The position numbers and the translations under genes were made by a program. DNA of 64,000 bases, from positions 332,501-396,500 of the forward strand of contig MU260069.1 of assembly GCA_020310875.1 (NCBI GenBank). Reading direction: 5' to 3'. The first letter of the stretch is position 1; every line of letters starts with the position of its first letter. Below, in pieces: positions 1 to 11,059 of the stretch. Below the pieces are notes generated by a model. That model had not been told where the DNA came from. It did no database searches and saw only the letters and a list, made by a program, of their open reading frames with translations. This stretch comes from Ceratopteris richardii (lineage: Eukaryota; Streptophyta; Polypodiopsida; Polypodiales; Pteridaceae).

Positions 1-729
1 CCAATCATCTATCTCAATCCTACGTGGTCTCAGTCGATGGTTTTTGTCAAAATAGATCTTGTTCTTTAATCTTGACTCCTTTAGCTTTTGGACTACTTCT
101 TTCAACTTTTCATTTCCTTGTTCTAACTGCTTTATTCTCAATGATAATAACTCTTCTCTCGTCATACCATCATTCCATGGGAGCGTCAACCGTGTTACTA
201 TCTGAGTTTGGATGGGGAAGATTGGCTTTTGACAGTACATCAATTCAGCAGGCATGAAACCTGTGGACCGAGTGTAAGTCATCCTATCAGCCCATAGCGC
301 GAATGGAAGAAACCTAGGCCACTGCTTGATGTCATGGCTGCAAGCCTTAGAGATCGCCTTCACAATGGAAGGGTGACCTCTCTCGATTTTCCCATTTGCT
401 TCTGGATTATAGGCAGTGGTGAGAGACAATCGAATTCCATGACGATCAAAGAACTCTTTTGCCTCTCTCGCATCCAACTCTCCCCTGTCCGCAACCACTT
501 TCTCAACGTATCCGAATCTCGAGATCACTTCTTCTAAAAGGAATTTGCATACATTATAAGTAGTCTTCGTACGAAGAGCTCGACCTTCCACATGGTTGGT
601 CAAGTCCTCTCTGGCAAGTACAATGTATCTCATCTTATCTATCCCTTTGGGCATGGTTACAAGGTCGACCACCCACTTGTAATGGATACAAGGAGGGTAA
701 GTGGGATGTAACGGGTCTCTGTGCCTAAC
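1..729 (-). pseudogene. gypsy A integrase core, after an in-frame stop
   Basis: The frame of the upstream RT-RNase H region continues past a TGA at 730-732 without another stop to the window edge. It carries the integrase catalytic core. The first Asp is in VVDLVTMP, the second in VADRGE, and the Glu is in NGKIERGH. The spacing of the last two is about 35 residues, as expected for DD35E integrases. The core is followed by a typical post-core helix region (LWADRMTYTRSTGF) and a charged coiled stretch. The TGA sits where related elements usually carry a basic residue, so CGA to TGA decay at a CpG is likely. Integrase would join the cDNA to host DNA in the nucleus. No chromodomain is visible before the edge. 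Confidence 0.88.
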
Positions 730-3175
730 TCATGAATGTACTTGGCATGTAGCACAAGTGTCTACAAAACCTCTCACACTCACATAAATCCCTGGCCACC
801 AGTAGGCTTCCCTAATCTTCTCATATGTGGCATAGAATCCTTTGTCACCTGCCCATAAGGTCTCATGCATCTCTCTCATAACTTTGCTCTGAAGACTCCT
901 CGAACTCAATACTCTCTGTGGACTCTTCACCTTGCCTTTAGCGTGTCGCCAAATAAGCCCGTCCTTCAATAAAAAGTTGTAAGACTTTTTCCTGATGGAT
1001 CTATACTTATTTGTGGACCAGCCTGGGGAAGGTTTCAGAGTACTCAGATATCTCCCTATATCTCTCCACTCACCATCATACTCATTCTCTCGGAACTGCT
1101 CATATACATACACCAATGGATCGTATCTCATCATATGTGTATCTCTCTCTACCTCATCATCGTCATCAGACTCATCATCAAATTTCGCTCTTGAGAGCAT
1201 ATCAGCCACTGTATTCGACTTCCCAGCTATGTGTACAAATGCAAGATTTATAAACTTTATATAAGAGATCCATCTAAGCATAGCAATGTCCAGAGATGAA
1301 CAATTTGCAATCATGCCAATCAGTGGAAGACAATCGATCTCAACTATCACATTCGCCCCAATGAAATACTCTTTATCGCTCTTTAAAGCAGTCACTAATC
1401 CCCATAACTCTCTCTTAATCTGTGGATATTTTCTTTGGGTATCATGTAAAATCTTAGCACCAAAGCGCACTGCATATCTCTGCCCCTCATCATCATCTTG
1501 CCCTATGACCCAACCTATACCAATAGGACTGGTATCAACGGCCAAAATGATAGGTCTCTGACCTGAATAGTCAACACGCTTCAGAATTGGGGCTTCAATT
1601 AGCAGTTGCTTCAGTCTACGCATAGCTCTCGACTGTTTCTCTGTCCATACAAACTTCTTTCTCTTTCTCAGAAGGTCATATAAGGGGTTCGCAACATGAG
1701 CAAAGTGAGGAATCCATATCACATAGAATACACAGGCTCCTAGAAACCTTCTCACCTCACTGACATTGCGACACACCTCAGAGATCCTGCTAATGGCCTC
1801 AAGTTTCTGCGGGTATGGCTTGCGGCCATAATGTCCACACAGATGTCCTACAATGAGGACCTCATCAACGCCAAAAACAGATTTCTCCAAAGAAAGTGTA
1901 AGCCCCACATCTTCAAATCTCTCAAAGATCTTCTCACAATCAGCAATATGATCTCTCACAAACTTTCTACATCCTGAAGCATCTAAACTCACATCTTTCA
2001 CTCTTTCCTCACATCCTTTTATATGAACATCATCAATAAATGGCATAGTCACAGATGGTATAAAGTCTCGTAAAACCAGGTTCATGGCATTCATCATGTG
2101 AGCCACAGAATTCGTCGCTCCCTGCGGCAAAGTACACATGCGTACAAGGCCCAGTGGAGTCTTCATGGTCGTAATGTCTCTACTCTCCATAGCCAACTGA
2201 AACTGGTCATAACCTGAATATAGGTCCCCCATAGAGTATATGGAATGCCCAGCAAATGCTTCAGCAAACTCATCCACTATGGGTCCTGTCCCTACGTTTC
2301 TAATTGTGACTTTATTCACAGGTTGCAGATCCTGAATGAAACGAAGCTTCCCATTTTTCTTCGGCACTGTAAACCACCTATTCGAATATGGAGCCGACGA
2401 GGGTTCCAATATCCGCATGGAGATCTTTTCCTTTAGCAGCCTCATCAGCTGAGGTAAGTGAGCCTTTGGGACTGGTATAGGCCGGATATTCCATGGTATA
2501 TGTGGCACTGTAAAGATAATCATGGGAGGTACTTGTTTCGGGTCTGCACAACCTATCTCATGTGGGAAAAGTGCAAATGCTTTTTCGTGTTTCTTGATGA
2601 CTTCAATAAATTTCTGTTTCTCTTCTTTTCTCAGAAACAATTTCTCTCCAAACTTGATCTCTTTAATAGTCTCATCAGTAAAATGATGCCCTATGAGCTC
2701 TCTTCGTCTCAGCATAGGGTCATCTGACACTCGTAGATATTTCTCATGACTATCTTCTGGCAATGGCTGAGCTATAGACTTCACTTTCTTATCCACAGTC
2801 TTATACTTTGTATTTACACTTACTTCATGCTCTCTCATAAACTCCTCAATCATCTCATACTCTTTGATAGAACTGAGCATAATCATTTCTGATTTCTGAT
2901 TTCTCTCAAATGCCTTCTCAAGCTCTTCCAGAGTAGTCGAACTTCTCTCCAACTGGATCACATCTTCAATCTTCTCATCAGGTAACATCATTCCTAAATG
3001 CTTATAGTGTCTCTCATGAAATTTTCTGAATTTATTTGATACATTTTCTTTCTGTAAGCATAGCAACTTGAATGTAGATGAATAAATAGAAAAACTTTCA
3101 AAACTATGTACAAAGTCATGCGAGACATCAAACCAACTCCCACTGTTGTCTCGCTCAAGAGTGGATCCTAACAGA
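730..3175 (-). pseudogene. gypsy A reverse transcriptase, RNase H and integrase zinc finger
   Basis: This is the longest open stretch in the window, about 780 codons and open back to about 3175. RT covers roughly 2.6-1.7 kb. Fingers/palm motifs such as WFTVPKKNGKLRFIQDLQPVN are recognisable, and the catalytic motif is FIDD (about 2022-2045) instead of the usual YVDD or FLDD. RNase H follows at about 1.56-1.1 kb with LAVDTSPIGIGWV and a C-terminal ADMLSRA. The integrase zinc finger is at about 880-740 (MHETLWAGDKG then CATC); the second zinc-binding His appears to be Asp. The region makes cDNA from element RNA in cytoplasmic particles. It ends at TGA 730-732 and the integrase core continues in frame beyond it. 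No host start codon is implied; it would be part of a polyprotein. Confidence 0.92.
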
Positions 3176-3689
3176 AATTTTGATCAGCAGAAGCTCCATA
3201 CTCTCCAACAGGCATACACTCATCATGGTCATGTGAATTAATAGGTTTCTTTCTTATATTCTTTCTATTCCTGGAGTGATTTGAACACACAATCATCACT
3301 TGCAAAGAATGAAGGCCAGATCTAGATCGGATTCTGGCATAAGCAGATCCATCATCCATGGCCTTAGACTCCATTCTTACCTCAGCTATAAAGGGCTGCC
3401 CAAGGATAGCCTCATATGAACAATGGTCCTGGACAAAGAAGTGAAATTCCTTAGAAATCCCTCCTATGGTCACAGGCACAAAGGCGCATGCCCCAAGCAG
3501 TGCTCCTGAACCATTATCCGCTGTCCTCATCCTCCATCCATGATCTTTATCAATCGGCCACCTAAACTTATCATAGAGTTTCTTAGAAATCACATTTATC
3601 TCTGACCCTGAGTCAATCAAGGCCAGAGCAAAACATGACTCGTCGTTGCTCCCTAACTTTATCTTCATCTCTGGAGTTCTCTCGCCCAA
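3168..3689 (-). pseudogene. gypsy A retropepsin-like protease
   Basis: An aspartic protease domain of Ty3 type. The active-site motif is LALIDSGSEINVIS at about 3.6 kb, followed by a flap-like region (NGSGALLGACAFVPVTIGG) and the closing ILGQPF motif. Such proteases cleave the Gag-Pol polyprotein as dimers inside the particle. The domain is in a different frame from the Gag linker upstream (25-nt overlap) and from RT downstream. At about 3170 the RT frame is already open, so a one-base slip or indel joins them. The mix of frames could reflect decay or a programmed frameshift; the first is more likely given the other breaks. Confidence 0.88.
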
Positions 3690-4711
3690 AAGGTCCTGCT
3701 AAACTCACTTTCTGTCTTCCTCATTTCATCATCAGGTATGATAGGACCTACAGAATTTTTATGACACCTGGCAACCTCATCATCATCATCTTCAGATGTA
3801 TCACTCAATGTAACTGCTTCATTTATCACTTGAATATCTTCAGGTGCTTCTTCCATCTCTACATCTTCAGGTAGTGGAAACCTCTTTCTCTTGACCAACT
3901 TTATAAAACTATCCTTGAACTCAGGCTTCGCTATGGAGAAGACCTGCTCTAAGGACATGGTCACTTGGCTCTTCAATAAAATGTCATTTAATATCTCTCT
4001 TGCATCATTTTTCCTTTCCAACTCAGAAATTAATACAGCCTTTGGAGTTCTCTTCTTTTTCTTCTTCTTTTCTTTGTCAGCCTCTTGAATACTTTCTTGA
4101 ATTTCATCTTTCTTTTGAACCGGTTCAGGTTCTCTCTCTTCCTCTTTAGTCAGTTCTTGAATCTTAGTTGGCCCAGTCGGCCTCTTTCCCTCTCTTATCT
4201 CTTTCTTCTTTGCCTCTTCCTTTGAAACAACAGGCTCTTTGAATTGTACTTTCCTTTTTGGCTCTTTCGCCTTTTCTTCGGCCTCTTGGCTTTGCTTTCT
4301 GGTCACTCTTCTTTCTGGCTCAATCTCTTCCTGACTCTCATCCCTCTTCCTCTTTTCCTCCACATTTGCTATATGTGAATAGACCGAGGATTCTTCAACA
4401 GGAGACTTCCAGGCAGTCTTCTGCATGATCGCATCCCTAGCCCTCACTAAAGCCTCAATGGAATAATTTCTTTGGGGTCGAGGTCTAGGCACTTTTTCAT
4501 CTTCCTCCTCAACAGGTTCTAATCGTGCAGCTGATGTACTTGCATTATTGCCAGATAATTCTTCATAAAACTTCTTCATTCCCCCCTTTCCCCAATTCAC
4601 AGGTAGAGGAAGGCGGGTCCTGAAGTCACATAACTTCTTATCGATATCTATCACCAGTTGATGCTCTTTTGCTAGCTTAAGCTCTTCACAGGCATTATGA
4701 AAAATGCTCTT
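3665..4711 (-). pseudogene. gypsy A Gag C-terminal charged linker
   Basis: Continues Gag after a +1 frame change in the zinc knuckle (see 4695-5765). The segment finishes the CCHC box with HNACEEL and then becomes a long Lys/Glu-rich, low-complexity linker (KEEAKKKEIREGKRPTG, KEKKKKKKRTPK) that leads to the protease. The first codons of the nominal open frame above 4711 are probably spurious. I recognise no enzymatic domain. Its role is presumably a spacer or nucleic-acid-binding tail between nucleocapsid and protease; that is inference. Confidence 0.75.
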
Positions 4712-5765
4712 GTGCATCGCACCATACACATCTCTTAGCCCCTCCAAACCCACCAGTCGCTCGTCTCTCAAAAGGTCCTGAGTTTCTTTGAAATGTAGGT
4801 TGCACTGGTGGTGCAGGTGTCTGTTGGGCAACAGGCTGCACTAGAGGTGCAGGCTGTGGCATCACATAGCCTTGCATATTTGGAACGGGCATAGTGCCTC
4901 TCTGTAATGTATCTACATAACTCGTACTCGCCTGAGGAGGAGTGGGGTCCTGATATCCCATAGAATTAACTTTATTGTGAATACTCGCCATTTCTTTTGA
5001 CATAGACGCTTGCATCGTAATAAGATTCTCTATCTGTCGACTGAGAATCTCAACCTGTAGCTCCATCGGCGATCGCGAAGTGGATGCAACATTAGCAAAA
5101 GCTGACGTTGCAGGCATATTTGGAATTGCCGAAAGTGGAGCTTCCCTAGGCGGTTGTGGTGTTACCACTGCAGGTCTATCGTATAACACCGCCTGGCGTT
5201 GCCTCATTTGGGCAACCGCTTCTACCTCTCTCCTCACTACACCCCAATCTTCAGTCAATCCAAATCTCTTCCCAGGTTCTTCAATCCTCCTTTCGACCTC
5301 AGTCCTGTCTTCAAGACTTAAGATCCTAAGGAAAGATATAACTAGGTCAAGTTTTAAAGCATCTAAATTGGCCTGTGGAAGTTGTTCATATCTTCTCAAG
5401 AACTCATTCAAAAGTTGAGTGAGGGATGCAGTGGGCTTTGGAGAGCTTATCCATCGCAAGAACCCTTCTCTGCTGTGTTGGGAAAAGTCTTCTAGATAAA
5501 AGAGTTTATGCAATTCCTTTCTGAACTCAGCCCAAGGCTTTGCAATATGCACTGTAATAGGGGCTAAAATGGATCCTGATACTACCCGTGTGAAGTAATG
5601 TGTAAACACATCCTCGGGTAGACCATAAATCCGTGCTTGTTCCTCAAAAACATCCAGATATTCGGTTACGTTCAAGCCTGTAAACTTCCCTTTTTCTCTC
5701 AATACTGCTTGAACTACGCGAGCCCCCTGTTTCTCTATTACCAACTCCTTGAATATATCCTCCAT
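4695..5765 (-). pseudogene. gypsy A Gag capsid and first half of CCHC knuckle
   Basis: The first in-frame ATG is at 5765 (MEDIFKELV); the frame is open a little further upstream without an ATG. The protein has the Ty3 Gag capsid pattern (FTGLNVTEYLDVFEEQ, then WAEFRKELHKLFYLEDF, then a LTQLLNEFLRRYEQL helix). A Pro/Gln-rich segment and the zinc knuckle CVWCDAQEH follow. The frame stops 3 codons after the knuckle His at TAA 4697-4695, at a run of five T (4700-4704). In the next frame the sequence supplies the missing Cys at the correct CX2CX4HX4C spacing. Gag builds the particle that packages element RNA. Confidence 0.87.
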
Positions 5766-6189
5766 CTCTCTTCTCTGCTCTGTCCTAGAACGTAGCACAA
5801 GGTCCAACGTAAGTGTCTCAACTATCTCTCTAAGCTCTGAGTAGAGATCAGAGAAGAGGCCTGATGAGTCATGAGCCAGGAGGTAAAGGTCAGTCTAAGC
5901 TCTCTGAATTGCCTAGGCCAAAGTCTAGTCGAACTGTCCTCTCTTCGATTCCCAAGATTTCAATGTATTTTTCCCTCTTTCAATGAGAATTTTCTAATGT
6001 TTTCTAACGTTTTGTCTAAGCTAGAAAATCAGCAAATCCCTAAAAAATTCACACACGTATGGACTAAACTAATGCAAAGTGTGGATGCTCAAACTCAAGC
6101 AGCAAGACAATCTTTCTGTTTCAGCAGTGTATGTGAAGCAATGCAGAATTTCAAATAACTTGAAATGCTGGTACCTGGAAATATCTGAC
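5766..6189 (-). other. gypsy A upstream leader, no gene seen
   Basis: Between the gag ATG and the CpG-rich block. Minus-strand frames have stops and no recognisable domain. The primer-binding site and the 5' LTR 3' boundary are expected near 6.1-6.2 kb, but no confident tRNA-complementary 12-mer was found and the partner LTR is outside the window. Confidence 0.4.
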
Positions 6190-6500
6190 TCGATGTCGAG
6201 GTTCCTGTCTGTCTTCTCAAGGAGTAGGTGACGCGTCGAGGATCACCGGGCAACCACCTCGCTTCACGTCGGGTTCAGGTGTCGGGAAGAAGGAGGTCGT
6301 GGCGGGAAGCCGGCGCGTGGGGTTGGATCAGGCCCCGCTCTAGTGCGTCGTTCCCGCTGTCCTGCGAGCGGCATCTACGCGTTGGGCGCCTCGCCTGTGC
6401 TCTCCGGAGAGTGCGCGATCCTCGTAGGGTTCCCTCGCCCCTCGAAAGTGTCGAGACGTGGGACCGTGGGTGTCGGAAAGAGACAAGGGGGGTACCACAG
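6190..6500. other. CpG-rich block
   Basis: About 300 bp of markedly GC- and CpG-rich sequence in an otherwise AT-rich window. CpG appears many times per 60-base line here, against none or one in most lines outside gypsy A. Overlapping open frames on both strands are composition effects. Its position just upstream of gypsy A gag suggests an LTR or promoter/leader part of that element, or a short unrelated insert; neither is proven. Confidence 0.5.
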
Positions 6501-6582
6501 TGAAACACGTGATGTAGATCAAGCCAACAATACAACGAAAAATGAAACTGAAGTACTCCAATAAAAATGAGTGATACAAACA

Positions 6583-6715
6583 GGCCGCTACAGTGCGGGC
6601 CGAGGGTACAATAAAACCGCTACAGTGCGGTGCGATGATACAATATGAAAGCCGCCGCTACAGTGCGGGCGGGCTAGTGTATACTCTAGATCCCTCGCTA
6701 CAGTGCGAGAAATCG
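6583..6715. repeat. four hairpins with shared TACAGT loop
   Basis: Four copies of CGC-TACAGT-GCG occur at about 6589, 6622, 6656 and 6696. Each makes a short stem closing the same six-base loop. In three the next pair is C-G; in the fourth it is T-A, so the stem is kept although the bases changed. The first and third extend into longer GC stems with one bulge. Spacing is irregular (about 30-40 bases). They could be RNA stem-loops in a retrotransposon leader or protein-binding sites. Confidence 0.6.
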
Positions 6716-6845
6716 CCCACGAGATTCCGCTTCGGTCTTCGCGGTCCAAGCTTTTCTTCAGGTCTTTGGTCCGCTCTTTGCTTCAGGTATCCTGAGCAGT
6801 AGCCTCCCTTCTCTTTACTTCAGATAATCAGAAACCGCATAAGCC

Positions 6846-7082
6846 TGGAGGAGACAATCCACGAGCAAGATCCACGAGGTAGGAATACTCTTTTCTTCAA
6901 TCTTCAATCACTTGATATACTTAATAAACCTGGATGAACCTGGAGGAGACGATCCACAAGAGCAATCCACGGGGTTGGGGAGTACTCTTTATCTTCCGTC
7001 TTCAATGCTTTCACTTCATATAATCAGCATCCACATAAACCTGGGTAGGACGTTCCGCAAGGACAATCCAAGGGATGAGGCG
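6846..7082. repeat. degenerate repeats of an 'ACAATCCA' leader motif
   Basis: Three related blocks around CCTGG(R)(K)GRGA...CAATCCA(M)G occur at about 6846, 6936 and 7040, each followed by a CTTCAATC-type stretch. The last block recurs at about 8985. The series suggests tandem duplication inside a non-coding element region. No protein is seen. Confidence 0.4.
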
Positions 7083-7690
7083 GAAATCATGTTAGTACAT
7101 TTCAAAAATACTTTCACAATAACAATAAAATATCATGGGCTTTTTTATCACACATTTATTCCAATATCATTTATTCAAAATCAATTTGTCATGTTATGTT
7201 ATTCTCAGTCTCTTCATCAAAGCTATTCGTTTAGCTCGCATTCCTATTTCTTTTTTAAGTTTGATATTCTTTTCTGAAAATTATCTCTCGATTATAATCT
7301 CACTTCTTTGCAATGCAAAAATTGAGGGTGGGGTTTCTGTTTTTATTTTTCAATAAAAAGTGCACTTCTAAAATTATGACCCAAGGATGACATGATCCAT
7401 TCCTTTTTCATGAGACACAATGCTTATTTTTAGATGTTATGAATTCCATTCGTCGTGTCTTATGCATCTGTCATGAAATGTGCTCATGCATTTACCAAGG
7501 AATGCATTTATACACTTGCCAGAGGATGGATTGTTATCATGGAAGCTAATTAATCCATTTATTTAGTTACTAAGCTTGTATGAATAACTACTCGTCCTCC
7601 AGGTTCTGTTTTTCTGAGTTGTGAGACTACATTATTTGTGCACACCGACTTTTCTTTTTGTCTCATCTCACGGAATCATGTGAGCCACAC
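7083..7690. other. unassigned AT-rich spacer
   Basis: No domain, terminal repeat or structured repeat that I can support. Short open frames here lack any family resemblance. Confidence 0.3.
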
Positions 7691-8935
7691 CGACTTAAAC
7701 TCTCTCTCTCTCTGGAACTATTGATCTCCTGTACCACGTGATCTGTTGCCAAGAGATCTCTGTTAATTTCCATGCTCTATGGGCTTCTCCCTGCTCTCTC
7801 TATACGCGCAAGCCACAGCTCCACGTGTGTGCCTCTCTCTCTCTCTCTCCATCAGGTTCCTTCTCACTCAGGTGCGCACGACGCCGCCAATTCAGTAGCG
7901 TCCCAAGGCTGTGCCTTTCTCTCTTAACGACATTAGCAGCACGTCACTCGTCGAGTTTATCTCTCTACAGGTGTGCTCTGCCGACCTCGCATCTCTCCCA
8001 GATTTGAGGAGTACGCAATTGTGTCTCTCTACAGGTATCTATGTATCGCCGCCGAGTCTATCCGCATCACTCTCTATCTCTCTTTCTCTCTCTAAATTCC
8101 TCGTGCGATGGCGGCAGCTCCCTCGGATATCCAGTCAAGCAGCGCCGTTCATTTCTCTCTGCAGCTCCTCTCTCCTCCACGTGTAGCTATCGATGGCGAC
8201 CACATCTCTCTCTCAACTCTTTCCTCCAGCGCGCTGCCGCCATGGGGGGAGCTTCGCAAATCTCTCTGTTCCATATCTATAGCGATGCCCATCTCTGTCG
8301 GAGGTTCTCTCTCGTCCACGTATCCAGATAGATTAACCTCTCTGTTTCTCTCTCTCGCTTTCTCTCTCCGTGAGCGTCTGTGTAACACCGCAAGCATCAG
8401 CGCCGCCATCAGCACCGACAAATCCTCTCTCGTCTCTGTTAAGCATGCGTCCAAGTCTGTAGTAGGCATTGGTTGTCTTCCTATGTTGCGCCATTCAACG
8501 GCCGCCTTATTTCTCTCTATAGCGTGCAGTCAACAGGCACCTTATTTCTCTCCGCCAGAATTTCTCTCTCTGATGGCTCTATCAATAGGCTGACACTTTC
8601 TCCTCCGGAACCCATTTGGGTGAGTCCAAGTCTGTCTGCGCAGATATCTCTCTCACTAGCACAACGCATAACAGAGGAAAACCTATCTCCCTTCCCCCTC
8701 TGTCTCATAGACGCAAAAACAAGTAGATAATAATGTTGATCATGATAAACTTGGTTTCAATGTACTCTCGTGAAATCCAAAATTGACCCAAAGCTATGCT
8801 AAAGTGAAAACTCCATGGTCTCCTTCTCTCTCTCTATCGCAACATCATAATCTATCGGTAGTTCTCTCTCTTAAGTTGCAGAGCGCCGCCAAAGTATGAC
8901 TCTCTCTCTCTCTAGATGCAGAACTCTAATGTCTG
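7690..8935. repeat. CT-rich region with scattered (TC)n tracts
   Basis: About 1.2 kb in which TCTCTC blocks recur every 20-60 bases between less biased sequence. Several overlapping open frames on both strands (up to 161 codons at 8108-8593) are Ser/Leu-rich products of the CT bias and show no domain. It may be an old expanded polypyrimidine tract of a leader or LTR. Confidence 0.5.
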
Positions 8936-8974
8936 ACGAAGAAGAAGATAAATATGAATGAAAAATAATAGACA

Positions 8975-9025
8975 AGGAGCATACCTGGGTAGGATGTTCC
9001 GCAAGGACAATCCAAGGGATGAGGA
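8975..9025. repeat. second copy of the 7.04-kb motif
   Basis: About 37 bases beginning ACCTGGGTAGGA and ending AAGGGATGAGG match 7039-7079 with one substitution, in direct orientation about 1.94 kb apart. This is the only long near-exact direct repeat I see flanking the CT-rich segment, so it may mark the ends of one unit. Confidence 0.55.
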
Positions 9026-9600
9026 AGAAACAAATGAATTTGCACTTATTTATAGGCCCCTCCCTAGGACTTCCTTCTAGAACGTTCTAACCTCCTCAAT
9101 GAACTTTCTATTTTTGGCAAACTTTTAATTTTTCCCTAGACTAAGGTTTTGTTTCACGCTGGATATTTACATTTTAATGGGTTTTTGGGGTTTGGCCTAC
9201 AGAAACCGCCATTTCCAAGGGTCTAACCTAGGGGTTTTGGTCGGGAAAATTAGGCATTTGCTCACAATTATCGCAAACTCGCCATTTCACGGGTTTATTT
9301 ACAGTTTGGACCTAAACTCCAAGGGTTTCAAAGGGTTCAAGTCCGATTTTCATGGGGTAAACTCGTGTTTTCAGTCAGTTTCAAGGGTCAAACCTAAGCT
9401 TTTTATGGGTCTAATGTCAATCGTTTATACACACGGGTCCAACATACATCTCAAACATGTTTTCGCATCGTACACTCAATTAATTTGGCCAAAATATGTA
9501 CAAAATATACCACTCTCTCGATCAAAAAACTCACACAAAAACTCAAAAACAATGAACTTTTGAAAAAAAACAATGCACACTCCCTGCGGGATTTCATCCC
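9026..9600. other. unassigned spacer with loose CAAGGGT repeats
   Basis: No gene. Phrases such as AAGGGTCTAACCTA, CCAAGGGTTTCAAAGGG and CAAGGGTCAAACCTAAG recur loosely between 9.2 and 9.45 kb, suggesting a decayed short repeat. Confidence 0.3.
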
Positions 9601-9605
9601 GACAA

Positions 9606-10833
9606 TGTGCATATGCATACACACGTGCATATGCATACACATGCATATGCATACACATGCATATGCATAGAGTTGCATATACCTACATGCATATGCATAC
9701 ACACATGCATATGCATAAACAGATGCATATGCATACACACATGCATATGCATACACACATGCATATACATACACATGCATATGCATACACACATGCACAC
9801 ATGCATACACATACACACATGCATACACATACACACATGGATATGCATAGACACATGCATATGCATACACATGCATATGCATACACATGCATATGCATAC
9901 ACATGCATATGCATACACATGCATATGCATACACATGCATATGCATACACATGCATATGCATACACATGCATATGCATACACATGCATATGCATACACAT
10001 GCATATGCATACACATGCATATACATACACATGCACATGCATCCACACATGCACCCATGCATATGCATACACACATGCACACATGCACACATGCATATGC
10101 ATACACAAATGCATATGCATACACACATGCATATACATACACACATGCATATGCATAGACACATGCATATGCATAGACACATGCATATACATAGACATGC
10201 ATATGCATACACACATGCTTATGAATACACACATGCATATACATACACATGCATATACATACACATGCATATGCATACACACATGCATATACATACACAT
10301 GCATATGCATACACTCATGCATATTCATACACATGCAAATGCATACACACATATACAAATGCATATGCATATACACATGCATATGCATATATATACATGC
10401 ATATGCATACACACATGCATATGCATACACTTATGCATATACATACACACATGCATATACATACACATGCATATGCATACACATGCATATGCATACACAC
10501 ATACATATTCATACACACATGCATATGCATACACACATGCATATACGTACACATGCATATGCATACACACATGCATATGCATACAAAAATGCATATGCAT
10601 ACACACATGCATATACATACACATGCATCTACATACACATGCATATGCATACACACATGAATATGCATACACACATGCATATGCATGCACACATGCATAT
10701 ACATACACATGCATATACATACACATGCATATACATACACATGCATATGCATACACACATGCATATGCATACACACATGCATATGCATACACACATACAT
10801 ATACATACACACATACGTACACACATACATGTG
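9606..10833. repeat. 1.2-kb ATGCATATGCATACAC satellite array
   Basis: Variable repeats built from ATGCATAT, GCATACAC and ACATGC, with period 16-18 bases in the cleanest part (about 9860-10020). The sequence alternates purine and pyrimidine almost throughout. All stop codons contain two adjacent purines, so such DNA lacks stops in all six frames. That explains the long Met-His-Thr-Tyr-Ala and Cys-Ile-Val-Tyr open frames on both strands; they are not genes. Alternating purine-pyrimidine DNA is known to favour Z-DNA and cruciforms. Confidence 0.95.
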
Positions 10834-10867
10834 AGAATATCTAAAAACTAAATCTATGGATTTTTTA

Positions 10868-11017
<150 letters not shown>

Positions 11018-11059
11018 ATATCCATATTGGATCAGACGGGATCTCCACGTACACCTTGG

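Larger units (their letters stand above)
1..5807 (-). mobile_element. Ty3/gypsy retrotransposon (gypsy A), truncated by window edge
   Basis: Domain order on the minus strand, from high to low coordinates, is Gag capsid and zinc knuckle, a charged linker, retropepsin, RT, RNase H, integrase zinc finger and integrase core. This is the Ty3 order. The reading frame changes three times and is stopped once, so the copy is non-functional as it stands. The 3' end (integrase C-terminus and 3' LTR) lies left of the window; the 5' LTR should lie above 5.8 kb but cannot be delimited without its partner. The coding region keeps many CpG sites, unlike the AT-rich elements further right. RT FIDDV, integrase VDLVTMP and NGKIERGH, and Gag CVWCD resemble a Ty3 type that I associate with fungi and non-seed plants; that affinity is inference. 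Confidence 0.93.

Noticed and set aside
6228-6579. Several overlapping frames in the CpG-rich block
   Set aside because: GC-rich DNA has few stops; frames on both strands overlap and none resembles a protein family.
8108-8593. 161-codon open frame in the CT-rich region
   Set aside because: Ser/Leu bias follows from TCTC repeats, overlapping frames are open on both strands, and no motif is present.
9606-10833. CRISPR-like repeat array
   Set aside because: No distinct spacers, low-complexity units of variable length, eukaryotic context, no cas genes.
9451-10851. Long open frames on both strands encoding Met-His-Thr-Tyr or Cys-Ile-Val repeats
   Set aside because: They result from alternating purine-pyrimidine satellite DNA, which cannot contain stop codons; no domain, and all frames are open together.
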